Source: Amycolatopsis decaplanina DSM 44594 (GTDB lineage Bacteria > Actinomycetota > Actinomycetes > Mycobacteriales > Pseudonocardiaceae). From it: a stretch of 64,000 bases of DNA. Every line of letters begins with the position of its first letter. The first letter of the stretch is position 1. The translations under genes and the position numbers were made by a program. Of the stretch, positions 8,255-18,461 are shown piece by piece. The notes under the pieces are model-generated. The model saw nothing but the letters and a program-made list of their open reading frames with translations. It searched no databases and was not told where the DNA came from. Location of the stretch: contig NZ_AOHO01000026.1 of assembly GCF_000342005.1 (NCBI RefSeq), positions 255,261-319,260 of the forward strand, in the 5' to 3' direction.

Positions 8255-8800
8255 CTACGAAAGGATGCTGCCGCCGAAGTCGTCGTCATCGTCGTCCTGC
8301 GTGCGGCGGCGGCGCGGGATCGGCTTCGGCTGCGGCGGATTCGCCTGCGCGGGCGGCGGCGGAGGCTCTTCTTCCTCCGGGCCGAAGCGGTGGTGCCGCT
8401 CGGGCTCCGGCGGTGCCGGGTCCTCCTCCGGAGGAGCTTCCGGGAAGGTGCTCTGCGCTTCCGCGATCACCCGGTTCGCCGTCTCGTCGGTCGTGCCGAC
8501 CGTCTCGGCCATCGCCGCCTGCAGCAGTTCCGGGATCCGCGACTGCGCGAGCTGGACGAGGCGCATGACCTGCGACGAGACCTCCGCCATCCGCTTGCCG
8601 CTCGCGGCTTCGGAGATGACGAGATTCGTGAGCAGGCCCTTCGAATCGACCGTGACCTCGATGGTGTTGTCCTTCGACCGCTCGGTCACGGTCTGGCCCT
8701 GCATGCGGGCGGCCATCGCCTGATAGCGCGCGGCGGTCTCCTGGATCTGCTTCGTCCAGTTGTCCACCATTCGTTCGCTGGCGTCGACGTTGTCCGGCAT
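8255..8800 (-). CDS. YbaB/EbfC-like protein, first gene of the toxin operon
   Basis: 181 residues. The N-terminal 110 residues have the YbaB/EbfC pattern: a long helix, then the strand pair IEVTVDSKGLLTNLVIS, then a second helix. The C-terminal tail is very rich in Pro/Glu and ends in a basic and then an Asp-only stretch before GGSILS. YbaB/EbfC proteins are small DNA-associated dimers. In actinobacteria, members with such tails often open T7SS effector operons, as here, 32 bases upstream of the EspC-like gene. Its exact job there is unknown; a chaperone, regulatory or effector-recruitment role is possible. AAGGG lies upstream of the ATG. Confidence 0.78.
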   Translation of the reverse strand: MPDNVDASERMVDNWTKQIQETAARYQAMAARMQGQTVTERSKDNTIEVTVDSKGLLTNLVISEAASGKRMAEVSSQVMRLVQLAQSRIPELLQAAMAETVGTTDETANRVIAEAQSTFPEAPPEEDPAPPEPERHHRFGPEEEEPPPPPAQANPPQPKPIPRRRRTQDDDDDDFGGSILS

Positions 8801-8950
8801 CGGGACCCTTCCACAAGCTGCATGCTGGCGTCTTCACACTGACGGCCCGAAGACGCCACCGGTTCCGGCGTTCTCGAAGTTTTCGTCGAACAGCCTAGTG
8901 CTCATCCGGTGTACCACTCCGGGACGACAAAGCCGGCCCCGTCACGCAGC

Positions 8951-8993
8951 GAAAGGGCCCCTCACCGCACGAAGTGCGATGAAGAGCCCTTTC
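8951..8993. terminator. Hairpin terminator downstream of hpd
   Basis: Long imperfect hairpin: GAAAGGGCCCCTCACCGCAC pairs with GTGCGATGAAGAGCCCTTTC around a GAA loop. It lies about 60 bases past the hpd stop and upstream of the toxin operon, so it probably ends hpd transcription and insulates the toxin genes. There is no U-run. Confidence 0.7.
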
Positions 8994-9013
8994 ACGCCCT
9001 GCGAACTGCCGGG

Positions 9014-10321
<1,308 letters not shown>

Positions 10322-10376
10322 GTCGAGGAGTGGGTGTCGCAGTCAAAGTGGACAACCTGTGTAGGAGGTAGGCCCG

Positions 10377-10850
10377 ATGGCGGAAGCGCTCGACGCGCTG
10401 GACGCACGGCTGCTGCTGTTGCTCACCGACTCGCCCCGGCTCGGCGTGCTCGAATGCGCCCGCCGTCTCGGCGTCGCACGGGGCACCGTGCAGGCGAGGC
10501 TGGACCGGCTGACCGAACGCGGGATCCTCGGCGGGTTCCCGCCAGAACTCGACCTCGCGGCGATGGGGTACGGCCTCACCGCGTTCGCCGTCCTGGAGAT
10601 CGCGCAGGGCCGCCGGGCCGAGGTCGCCCAGGCACTGTCCGCGATCGACGAGGTGTGCGAGGTCCACGCGACGACCGGTCAGGGCGATCTCTTCGTGCGG
10701 ATGGTGGCGCGCAGCAACGACGACCTGCAGCGCGTGGTGGACGAGGTGGTCGGCGCGCCGTACGTGCGGCGGACGTCGACGTCGATCGCGTTGTCGACAC
10801 CGGTTCCGCCGCGCGTGCGGCCGCTGCTGGAACGGCTGGCGCGAAGCTGA
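10377..10850 (+). CDS. Lrp/AsnC-family transcriptional regulator
   Basis: 157 residues. An N-terminal winged helix-turn-helix (LDARLLLLLTDSPRLGVLECARRLGVARGTVQARLDRL is the HTH region) is followed by the RAM ligand-binding domain (EVHATTGQGDLFVRMVA). GGAGG lies 9 bases ahead of the ATG. Lrp proteins form octamers or dimers and sense amino acids. Its divergent placement against hpd suggests it responds to tyrosine, phenylalanine or their keto acids and controls hpd, an arrangement also common in other actinomycetes. The ligand is not deducible here. A dispersed palindrome follows directly after the stop. Confidence 0.92.
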   Translation: MAEALDALDARLLLLLTDSPRLGVLECARRLGVARGTVQARLDRLTERGILGGFPPELDLAAMGYGLTAFAVLEIAQGRRAEVAQALSAIDEVCEVHATTGQGDLFVRMVARSNDDLQRVVDEVVGAPYVRRTSTSIALSTPVPPRVRPLLERLARS

Positions 10851-10898
10851 CCTCGTGAGTGGTTAGGACGGTTAGAACCGTCCTAACCACTCACGAGG
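10851..10898. repeat. Dispersed 48-base palindrome (CTCGTGAGTGG family), probable bidirectional terminator
   Basis: Two perfect 23-base arms starting CCTCGTGAGTGGTTAGGACG surround a 2-base AG centre. It begins immediately after the lrp stop and ends 3 bases before the stop of the convergent MBL-fold gene, so it can terminate both. The same family occurs at 14487, 43832, 55514, 60774 and 63980. Confidence 0.85.
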
Positions 10899-10901
10899 CG
10901 G

Positions 10902-11705
10902 CTAGCCCACCTGGCCGAGGTAGCGCTTCGCCGACCGCTGGACGGCCTCGTGCCCGTCGGTGCGGATGATCGCGTCCCACCAGGCGCCGTAGATCGCCTC
11001 GAACTCGTACGGTTCGAGCATCTCGGCGGCGCGGCGGACGACCTCCGGACGTTCCGGGATCAGGTTCGGGTAGCTGTACATCATGCCGACGAAGCGACGG
11101 TCCGGGATGACCTGCAGGATGTCGCCCGAGAGCACCGCCCCGCGGCCGTTCTCCCCGCCCGGCCAGTGCAGCACGGTCCCGCCGGCGAAATGCACGCCGA
11201 GGTTGATCAGCCGCAGGTCGGGGGCGACGTCGAGGGTCGCGCCGCTCCACAGCTTGATCGCCGGATCCGGCCTGCCGATCCACTGCCGGTCGCCCTCGTG
11301 CAGGTAGACGGGTACGTCGAAGGCGTGCGCCCATTCGACCATGGTGGTGTAGTAGTGCGGGTGGCTGATCGCGATGCCGGTGATCCCGCCGAGTTCGCGG
11401 ACCTGGGCGACGAGGTCATCGTCGATGAAGCCCGCGCAGTCCCACAGGAAGTTGCCGGATTCGGCCTTGACCAGCAGTGCGCGCTCGCCGATGGCGAAGT
11501 TGGGAGTGGAGCCGACCCCGATGAGGCCGGGCCCCTGCTCCTCGACGCGAGCCTGGTACGTCCCGCTCGCGCGGACGGTGTTCAGATCGGTCCACCGCTG
11601 TCCGGCCTGGGGGACGTACTGACGTTCGTCCAAGCAGATCGGGCAGTCGGACCGGGGTTCCGCGTACTGCATGCCGCAGGCGACGCAGATGGGTAGCTCG
11701 CTCAT
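10902..11705 (-). CDS. MBL-fold hydrolase-like protein with N-terminal zinc ribbon
   Basis: 267 residues. The first 25 residues hold two CxxC pairs (CVACGMQY, CPICLDER) typical of a rubredoxin-like zinc ribbon. The rest resembles a metallo-beta-lactamase fold: ISHPHYYTTMVEW replaces the classic HxHxDH motif, and GVHFAGGTVLHWPG then VLSGDILQ fit the later metal-ligand strands. The Asp of HxHxDH is absent, so metal binding or catalysis may differ. GGAGGG precedes the ATG. It stands alone between the hairpins of lrp and greA. Substrate unknown. Confidence 0.75.
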   Translation of the reverse strand: MSELPICVACGMQYAEPRSDCPICLDERQYVPQAGQRWTDLNTVRASGTYQARVEEQGPGLIGVGSTPNFAIGERALLVKAESGNFLWDCAGFIDDDLVAQVRELGGITGIAISHPHYYTTMVEWAHAFDVPVYLHEGDRQWIGRPDPAIKLWSGATLDVAPDLRLINLGVHFAGGTVLHWPGGENGRGAVLSGDILQVIPDRRFVGMMYSYPNLIPERPEVVRRAAEMLEPYEFEAIYGAWWDAIIRTDGHEAVQRSAKRYLGQVG

Positions 11706-11802
11706 AGTTCCCTCCAGAATTCTCCGGAGGTCACGCTAACGGCTCATATGCGCGCCCGGCCATGTCGGGCCGGGCGCGCAGTGTCGATTGTGGCGCGCTG
11801 AC

Positions 11803-11877
11803 GGAAACTCGCCGAAGAGGCGCCGGTTCGCAGTCAACTCGCGCTGCGTGCGGAGGGCGCCTCTTCATCGAGTTTCC
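11803..11877. terminator. Long imperfect hairpin downstream of greA
   Basis: Arms GGAAACTCGCCGAAGAGGCG and its near-complement GCCTCTTCATCGAGTTTCC (11803-11824 and 11856-11877) flank a 31-base loop. It lies 79 bases after the greA stop and 98 bases before the MBL-fold gene start, a likely greA transcription end. The 250-base gap shows nothing else apart from further GC-rich short repeats. Confidence 0.55.
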
Positions 11878-11955
11878 GCGGCCTTCGGCCGCGAAGCGGC
11901 GCGCGCCTGGTGAAGTCTCCGTCGGGCGCTGGGCGCCCTTGGGGAGACCAGCCGC

Positions 11956-12447
11956 TCACTTGCCGGTGTACGGCACGGCCTTGACGAGCGTCACCTTCTG
12001 GATGCTGCCGTTGGGCAGCTCGTACTCGCGGGTCTCGCCCTCTTTGGCGCCGAGCAGCGCCTTGCCGAGCGGCGACTCCGGCGAGTAGACGTCCAGGTCG
12101 CCCTCGGTGCCCTCTTCACGGGTCGCCAAGAGGAAGTTCTCGTTTTCGTCGTCACCGTCGTAACGGACGGTGAGGACCTTGCCCGGTCCGGCGCTGCCGT
12201 CGTTGGCGGGCGGCTCGCCCACCTTGGCCGAGCGGAGGAGCTCCTGGAGGTGGCGGATGCGGGCCTCGTGCTGGCCCTGCTCTTCGCGGGCGGCGTGGTA
12301 GCCGCCGTTCTCCTTGAGGTCGCCCTCTTCCCGGCTGTCGTTGATCTTCGCAGCGATGACCGGGCGGAGCTCGATGTAGTGGTCGAGTTCCTGCTTGAGC
12401 CTGTCGTAGGCATCCTGGGTCAGCCAGGTCACCTTTGTGTCGCTCAC
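11956..12447 (-). CDS. greA: Transcription elongation factor GreA
   Basis: 163 residues, normal GreA length. The N-terminal coiled coil carries the basic/acidic tip ([20 protein letters not shown]), which reaches into the RNA polymerase secondary channel and stimulates cleavage of backtracked RNA. The C-terminal FKBP-like domain ends with [14 protein letters not shown]. The GTG at 12447 ([11 protein letters not shown]) is chosen because the ATG at 12456 directly abuts the AGGAG with no spacing, while this GTG lies 9 bases from it and aligns with mycobacterial GreA starts. Same neighbourhood as Rv1080c. Confidence 0.95.
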   Translation of the reverse strand: MSDTKVTWLTQDAYDRLKQELDHYIELRPVIAAKINDSREEGDLKENGGYHAAREEQGQHEARIRHLQELLRSAKVGEPPANDGSAGPGKVLTVRYDGDDENENFLLATREEGTEGDLDVYSPESPLGKALLGAKEGETREYELPNGSIQKVTLVKAVPYTGK

Positions 12448-12543
12448 GGTCACCATCTCCTAGTAGGGCCTGCCAGGCTTGGATGTACAAGCCGGCCACC
12501 AGAACCGGCGTGGCGCGTCGGTCTGGCTGAGATAAAGGAAAAA

Positions 12544-12564
12544 CACGGCCCGTCTTGGGCCGTG
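12544..12564 (-). terminator. Intrinsic terminator of the DUF4307 gene
   Basis: On the minus strand, CACGGCCC, a 5-base loop and GGGCCGTG are followed by TTTTTCCTTT. This stem plus U-run is a textbook Rho-independent terminator, rare in so GC-rich a genome. It lies about 93 bases beyond the DUF4307 stop and ahead of greA. Confidence 0.85.
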
Positions 12565-12656
12565 CCGGTAGATCAGAGTAACACGGCGCGAGGTATCGCC
12601 GCCGGTGGAATTCGGTCGCGCCTCGGCGTTTGGCGCCTGTTTCACCCCGTTGGCCG

Positions 12657-13112
12657 CTATGGCCTTGACAGGTACCGTGGTACGTCGTATGAGCATCCGA
12701 AGATATCAGCCGTGACCGGCTTTCCGATGCTCTTGATGGTGGTCGTCACCCTGCTGTTCTTCGAACCAGGTTGAATCAGGACCTCTTTGCGTCCGCTCTC
12801 CGCCCCGGCCTTGTCGCGGACCCGGACGACGCACACACCCGGACGGTTCACGTCGTCCCTGGTCACGTTGATGGTGATCTCCATCGCGTCGCCAGGCTTC
12901 TCGTCGAACGAGACGCGTTCGCCCTCGATGGGCGCGCTGCCGAAGTTCGTGTACGCGACGTAGGCGATACCGCCGCTGACCAGCAGCGCGACCACGCCGA
13001 ACACCAGCCGTCGCCAGCGGGCGGGCTTCGCGGCACGGGTCTTGCCGTACCGGCCCTCGGGCACGTCCGTCCGGGCGCTTTCCGCGGTGGGAGCGTCCTG
13101 TCCCGTGCTCAA
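12657..13112 (-). CDS. DUF4307 single-pass membrane protein
   Basis: 151 residues. A disordered basic N-terminus (about 1-33) is followed by one transmembrane helix ([20 protein letters not shown]) and an extracytoplasmic beta-rich domain with one Cys near GVCVVRV and another near FGCSYDVP. It matches the actinobacterial DUF4307 family next to mca (Rv1081c in M. tuberculosis); function unknown. It starts with TTG at 13112, with GGGAGG about 7 bases upstream, giving LSTGQDAP. It is divergent from mca across 145 bases. Transcription is stopped by the terminator at 12544. Confidence 0.88.
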   Translation of the reverse strand: MSTGQDAPTAESARTDVPEGRYGKTRAAKPARWRRLVFGVVALLVSGGIAYVAYTNFGSAPIEGERVSFDEKPGDAMEITINVTRDDVNRPGVCVVRVRDKAGAESGRKEVLIQPGSKNSRVTTTIKSIGKPVTADIFGCSYDVPRYLSRP

Positions 13113-13187
13113 CCCGGGCCTCCCGGTAGGTGTCGTCGTGCTCGCAGGGACAATGGGGTCGTATGCGAGTGGTTCCCCTCGAGTATC

Positions 13188-13205
13188 CCCGCCCGGCCGG
13201 GCGGG
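13188..13205. promoter_or_regulatory. Perfect 18-base GC palindrome between DUF4307 and mca
   Basis: CCCGCCCGGCCGGGCGGG is self-complementary and lies midway in the divergent intergenic region, 53 bases ahead of mca. It could be an operator or a cruciform; in such GC-rich DNA chance is also plausible. Confidence 0.3.
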
Positions 13206-13257
13206 CCGTCAGGCAGGGTCGCAGGGGAATAGGGAACGAGAAGGGGACGTTCGGAGC

Positions 13258-14157
13258 ATGGTGCCAGCCAATGAACCGCCGAAGTCACGCCTCCGCCTGA
13301 TGGCGGTGCACGCGCATCCCGACGACGAGTCGAGCAAGGGTGCCGCCACCATGGCCAAGTACGCCGCCGAAGGGCACGAGGTCATGGTCGTGACCTGTAC
13401 CGGTGGCGAAGCGGGCAGTGTGCTGAACCCGGCCATGGACCGTCCCGAAGTACTGGCCAACATGACCGAGATCCGCCGGGAGGAGATGGCCCGCGCGGCC
13501 AAGATCCTCGGCGTGAGCCACACGTGGCTCGGGTTCATCGACTCGGGACTGCCCGAGGGCGACCCGCTGCCCCCGGTCCCGGAGGGCTCGTTCGCGGTCA
13601 TCCCGCTCGAAGAGTCCACCGGTGCCCTGGTGAAGGTCATCCGCGAGTTCCGCCCGCACGTGATCGTCACCTACGACGAGAACGGCGGGTACCCGCACCC
13701 CGACCACATCCGCACGCACGAGATCTCGGTCGCGGCCTTCGACGCCGCCGGCGAGGCGGAGCGCTACCCGGACGCGGGCGAGCCGTGGCAGCCGATGAAG
13801 CTGTACTACGTGCACGGGTTCTCGCGCGCCAGGATGACCGTGTTCCACGAGGGCCTGCTCGCGCGCGGCCTGGAGTCGCCGTACGAGGAATGGCTCAAGT
13901 CGTGGGACCCGGACAAGGCCGACGTCATGGAGCGGGTGACCACCCGCGTCGAATGCGGCGAGTACTTCGAACAGCGTGACGAGGCCCTCAAGGCGCACGC
14001 CACCCAGATCGACCCGAACAGCCGCTGGTTCGCCGTCCCGCGCGACCTGCAGCGCGAGGTCTGGCCGACCGAGGAGTACGAGCTGGTCCGCTCACTGGTG
14101 GACAGCACCCTGCCGGAGGATGATCTGTTCGCCGGCTTGAAGGAGAAGGTGGGCTAA
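13258..14157 (+). CDS. mca: Mycothiol S-conjugate amidase
   Basis: 299 residues. It cleaves mycothiol S-conjugates to a mercapturic acid and GlcN-inositol, the detoxification step of the mycothiol system. The LmbE/MshB fold zinc motif AHPDDES begins near residue 18, and the third ligand region [13 protein letters not shown] near residue 143. It is Mca and not MshB by length and by neighbours (Rv1081c- and Rv1083-like genes on either side). The ATG at 13258 has AAGGGG about 11 bases upstream. The stop is directly followed by the ATG of the membrane partner, so the two form an operon. Confidence 0.95.
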   Translation: MVPANEPPKSRLRLMAVHAHPDDESSKGAATMAKYAAEGHEVMVVTCTGGEAGSVLNPAMDRPEVLANMTEIRREEMARAAKILGVSHTWLGFIDSGLPEGDPLPPVPEGSFAVIPLEESTGALVKVIREFRPHVIVTYDENGGYPHPDHIRTHEISVAAFDAAGEAERYPDAGEPWQPMKLYYVHGFSRARMTVFHEGLLARGLESPYEEWLKSWDPDKADVMERVTTRVECGEYFEQRDEALKAHATQIDPNSRWFAVPRDLQREVWPTEEYELVRSLVDSTLPEDDLFAGLKEKVG

Positions 14158-14484
14158 ATGAGTTTCGGTGTGCCGGCGTTCGCCGTTGTTCCAGTGACGG
14201 TGTCGTCGCAGTTCCTGGCCCAGCAGCCTGGCAACGGCGACAACGGCGGCCAGGGTGAGGACTTCGGCAAGTCGTCGCCGGTGGGTTTCCTGATCCTGAT
14301 CCTGTTCCTGATCGCCGTCGCGCTGCTGGTGCGGTCGATGACCAAGCACCTGAAGCGGCTGCCGGAGACCTTCGACGAGCCTGTTGCGGAGGCCCCTGCC
14401 GAGGAGGCTCCGGAGGCTTCCGAGAAGGCCGTCGCCAAGGAGCCCGCCGCGAAGGCGGAGAAACCGGCCGCCAAGTCCGACTGA
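14158..14484 (+). CDS. Small membrane protein in operon with mca
   Basis: 108 residues with one clear transmembrane helix (PVGFLILILFLIAVALLVRSM, about residues 41-61), a short exported N-terminal part, and an Ala/Glu/Lys/Pro-rich cytoplasmic tail. It begins at the base after the mca stop, so it is cotranslated. The counterpart in M. tuberculosis is Rv1083; no function is established. It may tether or stabilise Mca-related activity at the membrane, which is only inference. A dispersed palindrome follows 2 bases after the stop. Confidence 0.85.
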   Translation: MSFGVPAFAVVPVTVSSQFLAQQPGNGDNGGQGEDFGKSSPVGFLILILFLIAVALLVRSMTKHLKRLPETFDEPVAEAPAEEAPEASEKAVAKEPAAKAEKPAAKSD

Positions 14485-14486
14485 CT

Positions 14487-14532
14487 CTCGTGAGTGGTAA
14501 GGACGGTTAGAACCGTCCTTACCACTCACGAG
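14487..14532. repeat. Dispersed palindrome (CTCGTGAGTGG family) between convergent genes
   Basis: Perfect 22-base arms (CTCGTGAGTGGTAAGGACGG then TT) around AG. It fits exactly between the stop of the mca partner and the stop of pnkp 9 bases further, serving both as a likely terminator. Confidence 0.85.
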
Positions 14533-14541
14533 CGAAGCGGG

Positions 14542-17034
14542 TCAGAGGCGCGGGTCGACCGGTTCCGACTCCAGCGCCAGGACGGCGAACACGCACTCGT
14601 GCACCCGCCACAGCGGTTCCCCGCGCGCCAGCCGCTCCAGCGCCTCCAACCCCAGCGCGTACTCCCGCAGCGCCAGCGCCCGTTTCCGGTTCAGCCCGCG
14701 TTTGCGGAGCCGCGCGAGGTTCTCCGGCAGTGTGTAGTCCGGCCCGTAGATGATCCGCAGGTACTCCCGCCCGCGCACCTTCACCCCCGGCTGCACCAGC
14801 CCACGCGCGCCCCGCGTCAGGTTGGCCGCCGGTTTGACGACCATGCCCTCGCCGCCCTCGCCGGTCAGGTCCAGCCACCATTCGACGCCGCGCGCCACCG
14901 ACGCCGGGTCCGTGGTGTCGACGGCGAGTGTCCGCGTGCGCGTGAACAGGTCGCCGGCGAGCCGGTCCAGCAACGACAAGTGCCACTCGTGCGGCCGGTC
15001 GTGGTACGCGTGTCCCTCCGAAGCCAGGATCTGGAACGGCGCCAGCCGGACGCCGTCGAGGCCGTCGGTCGGCCAGCAGTAACGCCGGTACGCCTGCCGA
15101 TAAGCATCCACAGTGGACTCGCGAACCCGTGTCCGTGCCAGCAGCTCCGACACGTCCACCCCGCGAGCGGCGGCCGCGTCCAGAGAGGCGACGGCGGCGG
15201 GCAGCACGGACTGGGCCGCCGCACCCACGGCCGCGTACTGGCCCGAGATCAGCGACCCCGCTTTCGCGCTCCACGGCAGCAGTTCCGTGTCGAGCAGCAG
15301 CCAGCCGGTGTCCAGTTCCTCGAACAGCTCCGACGCCGCTTCCCGCACGCGGGCGAGCAGCCGCGCGTTCTGTTCCGGGGTGAAGAACGGCCGCCCGGTG
15401 CGGGTGTAGACCGCGCCGGGACCGTGGATCCCGAACCGCGCGGGAGCCACGTCGTCGTCACGGCATACGAGCACGACGGCACGCGAGCCCATGTGCTTCT
15501 CTTCGCAGACGACGTGATCGACCCCCGCCGCGCGGAACTCGGCGAAGGCCTCCTCGGGACGTTCGAGGTAGTCGTCCGTGGCGGACGTCGAACACGGCGC
15601 CATGGTCGGGGGCAGGTACGGCAGCGTGCGCGGGTCGACGGCGAACCGGCTCATCACCTCGAGTGCCGCCGCCGACTGCTCGGCGGAGACCCCGACCCGG
15701 CCGTGATGCCGGGTTTCGACGATCCGCTTCCCGGTGACGTCGCCCAGTTCCAGCACCGCGGGTTCGCGTCCGCCCAGCGGCCGCGCCGGTTCGAGCGGGC
15801 GCGAGGGCTCGTACCAGACCTTCTTCGCCTTCACCGAGACGACTTCCCGTTCCGGGTAACGCAAAGCGGTCAGCCTGCCGCCGAAGACACAGCCCGTGTC
15901 GAGACACATGGTCCCGTTGACCCATTCCGGCTCCAGCGTCGGCGTGTGTCCATAGAGGACCATCGCGGTGCCGCGGTAGTCGCGCGCCCACGGCAGCCGC
16001 ACCGGCAGGCCGTACTCGTCGGTCTCTCCTGTGGTGTCGCCGTAGAGCGCGGTGCTGCGCACCCGGCCGGACGCGCGCCCGTGGAACTTCTCGGGCAGGC
16101 CCGCGTGCGCGACGACGAGCTTGCCGCCATCCAGGACGTAGTGCGCTATGAGTCCTTCGCAGAAGGCGTGCGCTTTCGCGCGGAAGTCCTCGTCCTGCGT
16201 GGAAAGCTGTTCGAGTGACTCCGTGAGGCCGTGCGTCGTCCTGACCTTGCGCCCGTTCAGCGCGCGGACCAGTTTCTGTTCGTGGTTCCCGCAGACGACC
16301 AGCGCGCTGCCCGCCTCGGCCATCGCCATCACGCGGCGCAGCACACCAGGCGTGTCGGGTCCTCGGTCGACGAGGTCGCCGACGAACACCGCGGTCCGTC
16401 CCTCCGGGTGCACGCCGTCGACGTAACCCAGTTCGGTGAGCAGTTCGTCCAGTTCCTCGCGGCAGCCGTGGACGTCGCCGATGACGTCGAACGGTCCGGT
16501 CAGCTCCCGGCGGTCGTTGCGCAGCGGCTCGACGACGATCTCCGCTTCGGCGACCTCGGCTTCGCTTCGCAACACGTGCACGCGACGGAAACCCTCGCGC
16601 TCAAGCGACTTCAGCGAGCGGTGCAGTTCCCCCCGCTGACGGCGGACGACGTGCTCGCCGAAGTCGCGATCCGGCCGGGACTCGTTGCGCTCGTGGCAGA
16701 CCTTCACCGGCAGGTCCAGCACGATCGCGGTCGGCAGGACGTCGTACTCCTTCGCCAGTTTCAGCAGGCTCGCCCGGGAGGCGCGTTGGACGTTCGTCGC
16801 GTCGATCACCGTGATCCGGCCCGCTTCGAGCCGCTTCGCCGCGACGTAGTGGAGCACGTCGAAAGCGGCAGCCGAGGCGCTCTGGTCGTTCTCGTCGTCG
16901 GCCACCAGACCGCGGAAGTAGTCGCTGGACAGCACCTGCGTCGGCGCGAAATGCGTCCGCGCGAAGGTCGACTTGCCGGAGCCGGAGGCCCCGACGAGCA
17001 CGACGAGGGACATGTCGGGAATGGTCAGTTTCAT
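14542..17034 (-). CDS. pnkp: Polynucleotide kinase-phosphatase of bacterial RNA repair
   Basis: 830 residues, close to the 870 of Clostridium thermocellum Pnkp. Three enzymatic modules are visible. The 5'-OH kinase has P-loop GASGSGKST at 15-23. The calcineurin-type 2',3'-phosphatase has GDVHG at 186-190, GDLVDRG at 219-225 and GNHE at 249-252. The C-terminal nucleotidyltransferase (ligase) domain has EKHMGSR with its AMP-acceptor Lys at 513. It heals and, together with Hen1, seals RNA cut by ribotoxins. The ATG overlaps the hen1 stop by 4 bases (ATGA), so the two proteins are coupled. All key motifs are intact. Confidence 0.95.
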   Translation of the reverse strand: MKLTIPDMSLVVLVGASGSGKSTFARTHFAPTQVLSSDYFRGLVADDENDQSASAAAFDVLHYVAAKRLEAGRITVIDATNVQRASRASLLKLAKEYDVLPTAIVLDLPVKVCHERNESRPDRDFGEHVVRRQRGELHRSLKSLEREGFRRVHVLRSEAEVAEAEIVVEPLRNDRRELTGPFDVIGDVHGCREELDELLTELGYVDGVHPEGRTAVFVGDLVDRGPDTPGVLRRVMAMAEAGSALVVCGNHEQKLVRALNGRKVRTTHGLTESLEQLSTQDEDFRAKAHAFCEGLIAHYVLDGGKLVVAHAGLPEKFHGRASGRVRSTALYGDTTGETDEYGLPVRLPWARDYRGTAMVLYGHTPTLEPEWVNGTMCLDTGCVFGGRLTALRYPEREVVSVKAKKVWYEPSRPLEPARPLGGREPAVLELGDVTGKRIVETRHHGRVGVSAEQSAAALEVMSRFAVDPRTLPYLPPTMAPCSTSATDDYLERPEEAFAEFRAAGVDHVVCEEKHMGSRAVVLVCRDDDVAPARFGIHGPGAVYTRTGRPFFTPEQNARLLARVREAASELFEELDTGWLLLDTELLPWSAKAGSLISGQYAAVGAAAQSVLPAAVASLDAAAARGVDVSELLARTRVRESTVDAYRQAYRRYCWPTDGLDGVRLAPFQILASEGHAYHDRPHEWHLSLLDRLAGDLFTRTRTLAVDTTDPASVARGVEWWLDLTGEGGEGMVVKPAANLTRGARGLVQPGVKVRGREYLRIIYGPDYTLPENLARLRKRGLNRKRALALREYALGLEALERLARGEPLWRVHECVFAVLALESEPVDPRL

Positions 17035-18386
17035 GCCACGGCCTCCTTTCGAGACGTGAAGACCGCCATTTGGGTCGGCGGTCCTGATTCCTGGGACTCC
17101 TGTCCCACCGGCAGGTGGCGGACGTCGTAGCCACGCCGTGCCGCGACCCCCTCGGCCCAGGAGCGGAACTGCTCGCGTGTCCATTCGAAACGGTGGTCGG
17201 CATGCCGGAACCGGCCTTCTTCGAGGAATGCGAAGTGCCGGTTGTACTCGGCGTTCGGCGTCGTGACGAGCACGGTCCGCGGCGCGGCGACGCCGAACAC
17301 GGCGTGCTCCAGTGCGGGCAGGCGCTCCTCGTCGACGTGCTCGATCACCTCCATCAGCACGGCCGCGTCGTACCCGGCCAGCGACGGGTCCGCGTAGGTC
17401 AGCGCGGACTGTCGCAGCGTGACGCGCGATTTGTCCTTGAGTCGCTTGTCGGCGATGTCCAGCGCGCTCGTGGACACGTCGACGCCGACGATCTCGGTGA
17501 ACGACGGCTCCTTCTGGAGCACTCGCAGCAGCGCGCCACCACCGCAGCCGAGGTCCAGCACGCGTCGCGCGCCTGCCGCCCGGAGCGCCGCGAGCACGCT
17601 CCCGTGCCGCTGGAGCGCCAACGGCTCGGGCCGGTCCGGCAGTTCGGTGACGCGCGCTTCGGCCTCGGCCGGCACGTCGTCCGCTTCCGCCAGGCGCGCG
17701 AGCGCGTACGAGACGATCGGGCGGCGTCGTTCGAGGTAGCGATCGGTGATCAGGTCCCGTTCCGGATGGCCGGCGAGCCAGCCTTCGCCGACGCGTAGAA
17801 GCTTGTCGGCCTCGTCCTGGCCGATCCAGTAGTGCTTGTCGCCGTCGAGAGCGGGCAACAGGACGTACAGGTGCCGCAACGCGTCGACGACGCGCTGGGT
17901 CCCGCTCAGCCGGAGATCGACGTAGCGGGAATCGCCCCATTGCGGAAATTCCGGATCCAGCGGGATCGTCTTCGCTTCGACCTGCCAGCCCAGGGGCTCG
18001 AACAGCTTGTGGACGACCTCGGCGCCGCCACGCGCGGTCAGCGACGGGACGTGGATCTCCAGCGGGAAGGGCTCGTCGACCAGCTCCGGCCGGTTCGCGC
18101 ACCGGCCCGCCAGCGCCGTGGTGAAGACCGCCCGCAGCGCCACCGCCAGATACGAGCCACCGGCGTACGGCCGGTCGTTGACGTACTGGGTGAGCGACGT
18201 GCCGCCGCCGCGCACGAGGTCGACCGGGTCGATCTCGACCAGAAGCGCGACAGTGCAGCGTTCTTCGGCCGCCTCGGGGTAGAAGACGTGCGCGGTCCCG
18301 GCAGAGAGCGTGAACGACTGCGCCTTCTCCGGATGCTTGTGCAGGAGAAAGCCCAGGTCGGTGGCGGGTTCGCGGGTGGTCGTCAT
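17031..18386 (-). CDS. hen1: 3'-terminal RNA ribose 2'-O-methyltransferase Hen1
   Basis: 451 residues. The N-terminal half (about 1-230) is the bacterial Hen1 domain that partners and activates the Pnkp ligase. The C-terminal half is a SAM methyltransferase with [10 protein letters not shown] for SAM binding. The Hen1-specific metal ligands are present: EVIEH gives Glu346, Glu349 and His350, and [10 protein letters not shown] gives His395 and His398. It methylates the 2'-OH of the broken RNA's 3' end before sealing, which protects the repaired junction from repeat cleavage. First gene of the hen1-pnkp operon, divergent (75 bases) from the DUF255 gene. No obvious Shine-Dalgarno is seen. Confidence 0.95.
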   Translation of the reverse strand: MTTTREPATDLGFLLHKHPEKAQSFTLSAGTAHVFYPEAAEERCTVALLVEIDPVDLVRGGGTSLTQYVNDRPYAGGSYLAVALRAVFTTALAGRCANRPELVDEPFPLEIHVPSLTARGGAEVVHKLFEPLGWQVEAKTIPLDPEFPQWGDSRYVDLRLSGTQRVVDALRHLYVLLPALDGDKHYWIGQDEADKLLRVGEGWLAGHPERDLITDRYLERRRPIVSYALARLAEADDVPAEAEARVTELPDRPEPLALQRHGSVLAALRAAGARRVLDLGCGGGALLRVLQKEPSFTEIVGVDVSTSALDIADKRLKDKSRVTLRQSALTYADPSLAGYDAAVLMEVIEHVDEERLPALEHAVFGVAAPRTVLVTTPNAEYNRHFAFLEEGRFRHADHRFEWTREQFRSWAEGVAARRGYDVRHLPVGQESQESGPPTQMAVFTSRKEAVA

Positions 18387-18461
18387 GGTCAGGAGCACCG
18401 GATGAGTGTCGCGCAGAAGGCCGTTCCGCGCGCCCGCTTTTCCGCATGCGACCCTGGTGGC

